In this document: positions 61,919 to 64,000 of the stretch, piece by piece
How the letters are laid out: every line of letters starts with the position of its first letter
Numbering within the stretch: position 1 is the stretch's first letter
Assembly: GCA_030685235.1 (NCBI GenBank)
Contig: MU839246.1
Coordinates: forward strand, 23,758-87,757
Reading direction: 5' to 3'
Length of the DNA: 64,000 nt
Origin: Copromyces sp. CBS 386.78
Taxonomy: Eukaryota; Ascomycota; Sordariomycetes; Sordariales; Sordariaceae
Program-made: the position numbers and the translations under genes
Notes under the pieces: model-generated
Seen by the model: only the letters and a program-made list of their open reading frames with translations
Databases searched by the model: none
Told to the model about the DNA's origin: nothing

Positions 61919-63770
61919 TAAACGGTTTTAATTTTAGAATTCTATTTAAGTACTTTCTTTTTTAAATTTCCTTAGGAAAGATTTTTTTCTTTATTCCCTT
62001 TATTTTATTTAGGGATGAGACCCGGTACGCAATAAGTATTTAGAAAGGAAAACGCTTATATGGGAGATTGTAACCCCCTTAGAGAAAGGAGGAAATTAAA
62101 TTTTGAAGTTTATGAGCTATTTATAAAAGAATGGCTTTCTTTTACTAAATTTCTTCTTTTAAATTTCCATTTTTAATAATTTACTTATACTAAATCCCCA
62201 AATATTTTTTCTACCCCTCCTAATTCAATTATTAAAGATTTTTTTTTCGTTAGTAAATTTACTATAATACCTTCCTTACCCGCCGTCTCTTCGTTTACTA
62301 CCCCTATCCTAAAGGGTCTTCTACTCCTATATATATTATATTAAGGTCTTTTTAAGAATATTTACTATACTATTTATAAAATTTTTATATATTAGAATTA
62401 GGAGACTTAGAATTAGTTAGCTTAAGAGCCTAAATTCGGAGAAGTTTACCCCCTTCGTATAGAAAATTAGTTGCCTAAAGATTATTATATAAATATCAAT
62501 TAAAAATTCGTCTATTTTTTTGAAAATAATGAAATTAATACGAAAAACTCTCTTATCTTTAGCGTTATTATATTATTATAGGATAAAATATCTTACTAGC
62601 GCGTAATTAGTAAAAATCTGTCCGAAGCCTTTTAAAATTATAATATAAAGGAGGATACTCCTTCGATAAATTAGGAGTTTATTATAGTAGGGCTCGTTAA
62701 TTTATAGTATATATATAATATAGAGAATTAAATTAAGGGTATATTAATTATTGCAGCCTTATTTCAACTTTTAAAGAATTTTAAGGATATAATTTATATC
62801 CCGTTAGAAGTATAGCCGATTACTATTAGAAACTAATTACCGACCTCTTTTATAGAATTACGTTAGAATTTCCGAAATATAAGGTAATAATATATCCTTA
62901 TTATCTATAAATTTTATTTTAGCCTAATAATCTTCAATTAAAGAGAATTCGGATAGTACTATTACAATAATACTTATAATAGAGGTTAAGAGGAGATTAA
63001 AAGGAATATTTATTTCTAATATACGATAAATAATTATATATATATAAATAAAATGGGAAATCGCCTGCTAGAGATCCTAAAGTAAATGTAATAAATTAAT
63101 TAGTCTTTTTTATTATAGCGTTACTAGTAGATTTATAGTTTCCAGGTATTTGAAATTGCCTGTGTTTTTTTTATTGAAATTAGTCGTAAAGGAATAAAAA
63201 TTAATTATTTTATACGCCTTAATAAATATCTTCGTTTATAGGAGGAGGGTAATTATTAGAAGATATATAGTTAGATTAGTAATAAGGAATAGGTTGAGAA
63301 AGTAATAATCTAATAATAAATGAGAATTATTTATAATACTTTATAAATTAAATAATAGAAAGGAAGTTATATAATATTGGATACGAGGTAATAATTCTAT
63401 TACTATATTTAAAATTATTATTTTTTAAAGTTTAAAGACGAACCGAAATACTAGAGTAAATTAAAATACTTTGATAATTATATAATAATAATTAGTAGAA
63501 TAATTCACTTCGAAGAGATAAAAGATTTAGAAGCTTTTTATAATTTCCCCGATTAAACCGAATTATAATAAAGGCCCGTACGACGATAATTAATTAAGAA
63601 AGGGCTAGTTTATAACTTATAGGAGATTTTTACCTAGAATTTATTAAATATATAAATTTCCTTACTACATTAAAATATATTTTAACCCATTTAAGTCTTA
63701 AATATAATTAATCCCCCCACTACTTTTTAAATAAAGAAGGATAAGGAAAATTATAAGAAGGTACTAAGAA
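61919..63770. other. RIP-degraded DNA, content not identified
   Basis: Uniform A+T-rich, TpA-rich text with short slightly G+C-richer islands (about 62020-62100). I tried plus-strand phases and saw no motif. It may be the remainder of sequence W. Confidence 0.4.
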
Positions 63771-63878
63771 CATAGTCTTTCCTTGGGCGGAGCTGGATAT
63801 GCCCTAGGAAGACAGTGAAACGCCCATCTTCCAAAATACTTATTTATTCAATGTTTTAGAATCGAAATTGTTTCCTTA

Positions 63879-63902
63879 CTAGAGGTCCGTGCGGACCTCT
63901 AG
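63879..63902. repeat. Perfect 11-bp inverted repeat (hairpin)
   Basis: CTAGAGGTCCG - TG - CGGACCTCTAG. It lies in a patch (about 63770-63917) with normal base composition after the RIP block. It may be an element terminus or a processed structure; its role is unknown. Confidence 0.85.
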
Positions 63903-63917
63903 CCGGAAATCTAACAC

Positions 63918-64000
63918 TTTTATTTTTATTTTTATTTTTATTTTTATTTTTATTTTTATTTTTATTTTTATTTTTATTTTTATTTTTATTTTTATTTTTA
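63918..64000. repeat. (TTTTTA)n microsatellite running off the window
   Basis: About 14 uninterrupted TTTTTA units to the last base of the window. This is not the TTAGGG telomere repeat. Confidence 0.97.

Noticed and set aside
63918..64000. Telomere repeat at the window end
   Set aside because: The unit is TTTTTA, not TTAGGG, and the window end is arbitrary.

Overview
The window looks like one end of a euchromatic gene block in a filamentous ascomycete of the Neurospora/Sordaria type. The evidence is short introns (63-153 bp) with GTRNGT donors and CTAAC/CTGAC branch sites, pyrimidine-rich 5' leaders, a single dispersed 5S rRNA gene, and about 39 kb of A+T-saturated, transposon-derived DNA carrying the transition-only damage left by repeat-induced point mutation (RIP).

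Unique DNA, 1-24.6 kb. Five protein genes and one 5S gene lie in long intergenic spaces: a secreted Pro/Ala/Ser-rich protein (minus, cut by the window edge, 1-614); a SET-domain lysine methyltransferase-like protein (3035-4342); a three-exon multi-pass membrane protein of 746 aa (5502-7870); a divergent 5S rRNA gene (9875-9997); a two-exon adenine phosphoribosyltransferase (13335-14168); and a two-exon family-47 glycosidase of the EDEM/Mnl1 type with a C-terminal protease-associated domain (minus, 16387-19898). A 10-N assembly gap flanked by long homopolymers lies at about 15.97 kb. No operon-like or pathway clustering is apparent.

RIP-degraded DNA, about 24.9-63.8 kb. No intact gene is visible, but the remains can be read. 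A Mutator-like transposase pseudogene (about 25.2-28.2 kb, plus) is followed by a Ty3/gypsy-type gag-pol relic, called X here (internal domain from 28841, plus). An 818-bp terminal-inverted-repeat element (37301-38118) with a perfect 8-bp target duplication and an internal 9-bp minisatellite comes next. Beyond it is a nested stack. Gypsy element Z (40085-61017, minus strand, 224-bp LTRs, perfect TTGCG duplication) is split inside its reverse transcriptase/RNase H junction by LTR element Y (44224-57668, minus strand, 438-bp LTRs). Y in turn carries a 412-bp inverted-repeat element (47387-47798) with its own perfect 8-bp duplication. Removing Y plus one target duplication rejoins the Z pol frame exactly.

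The two small inverted-repeat elements share termini and are hardly RIP-mutated, so they appear to be the youngest insertions. The window ends in non-RIP sequence with a hairpin and a (TTTTTA)n microsatellite. Element boundaries were derived by hand alignment within the window. Family names rest on protein motifs, not on database searches.
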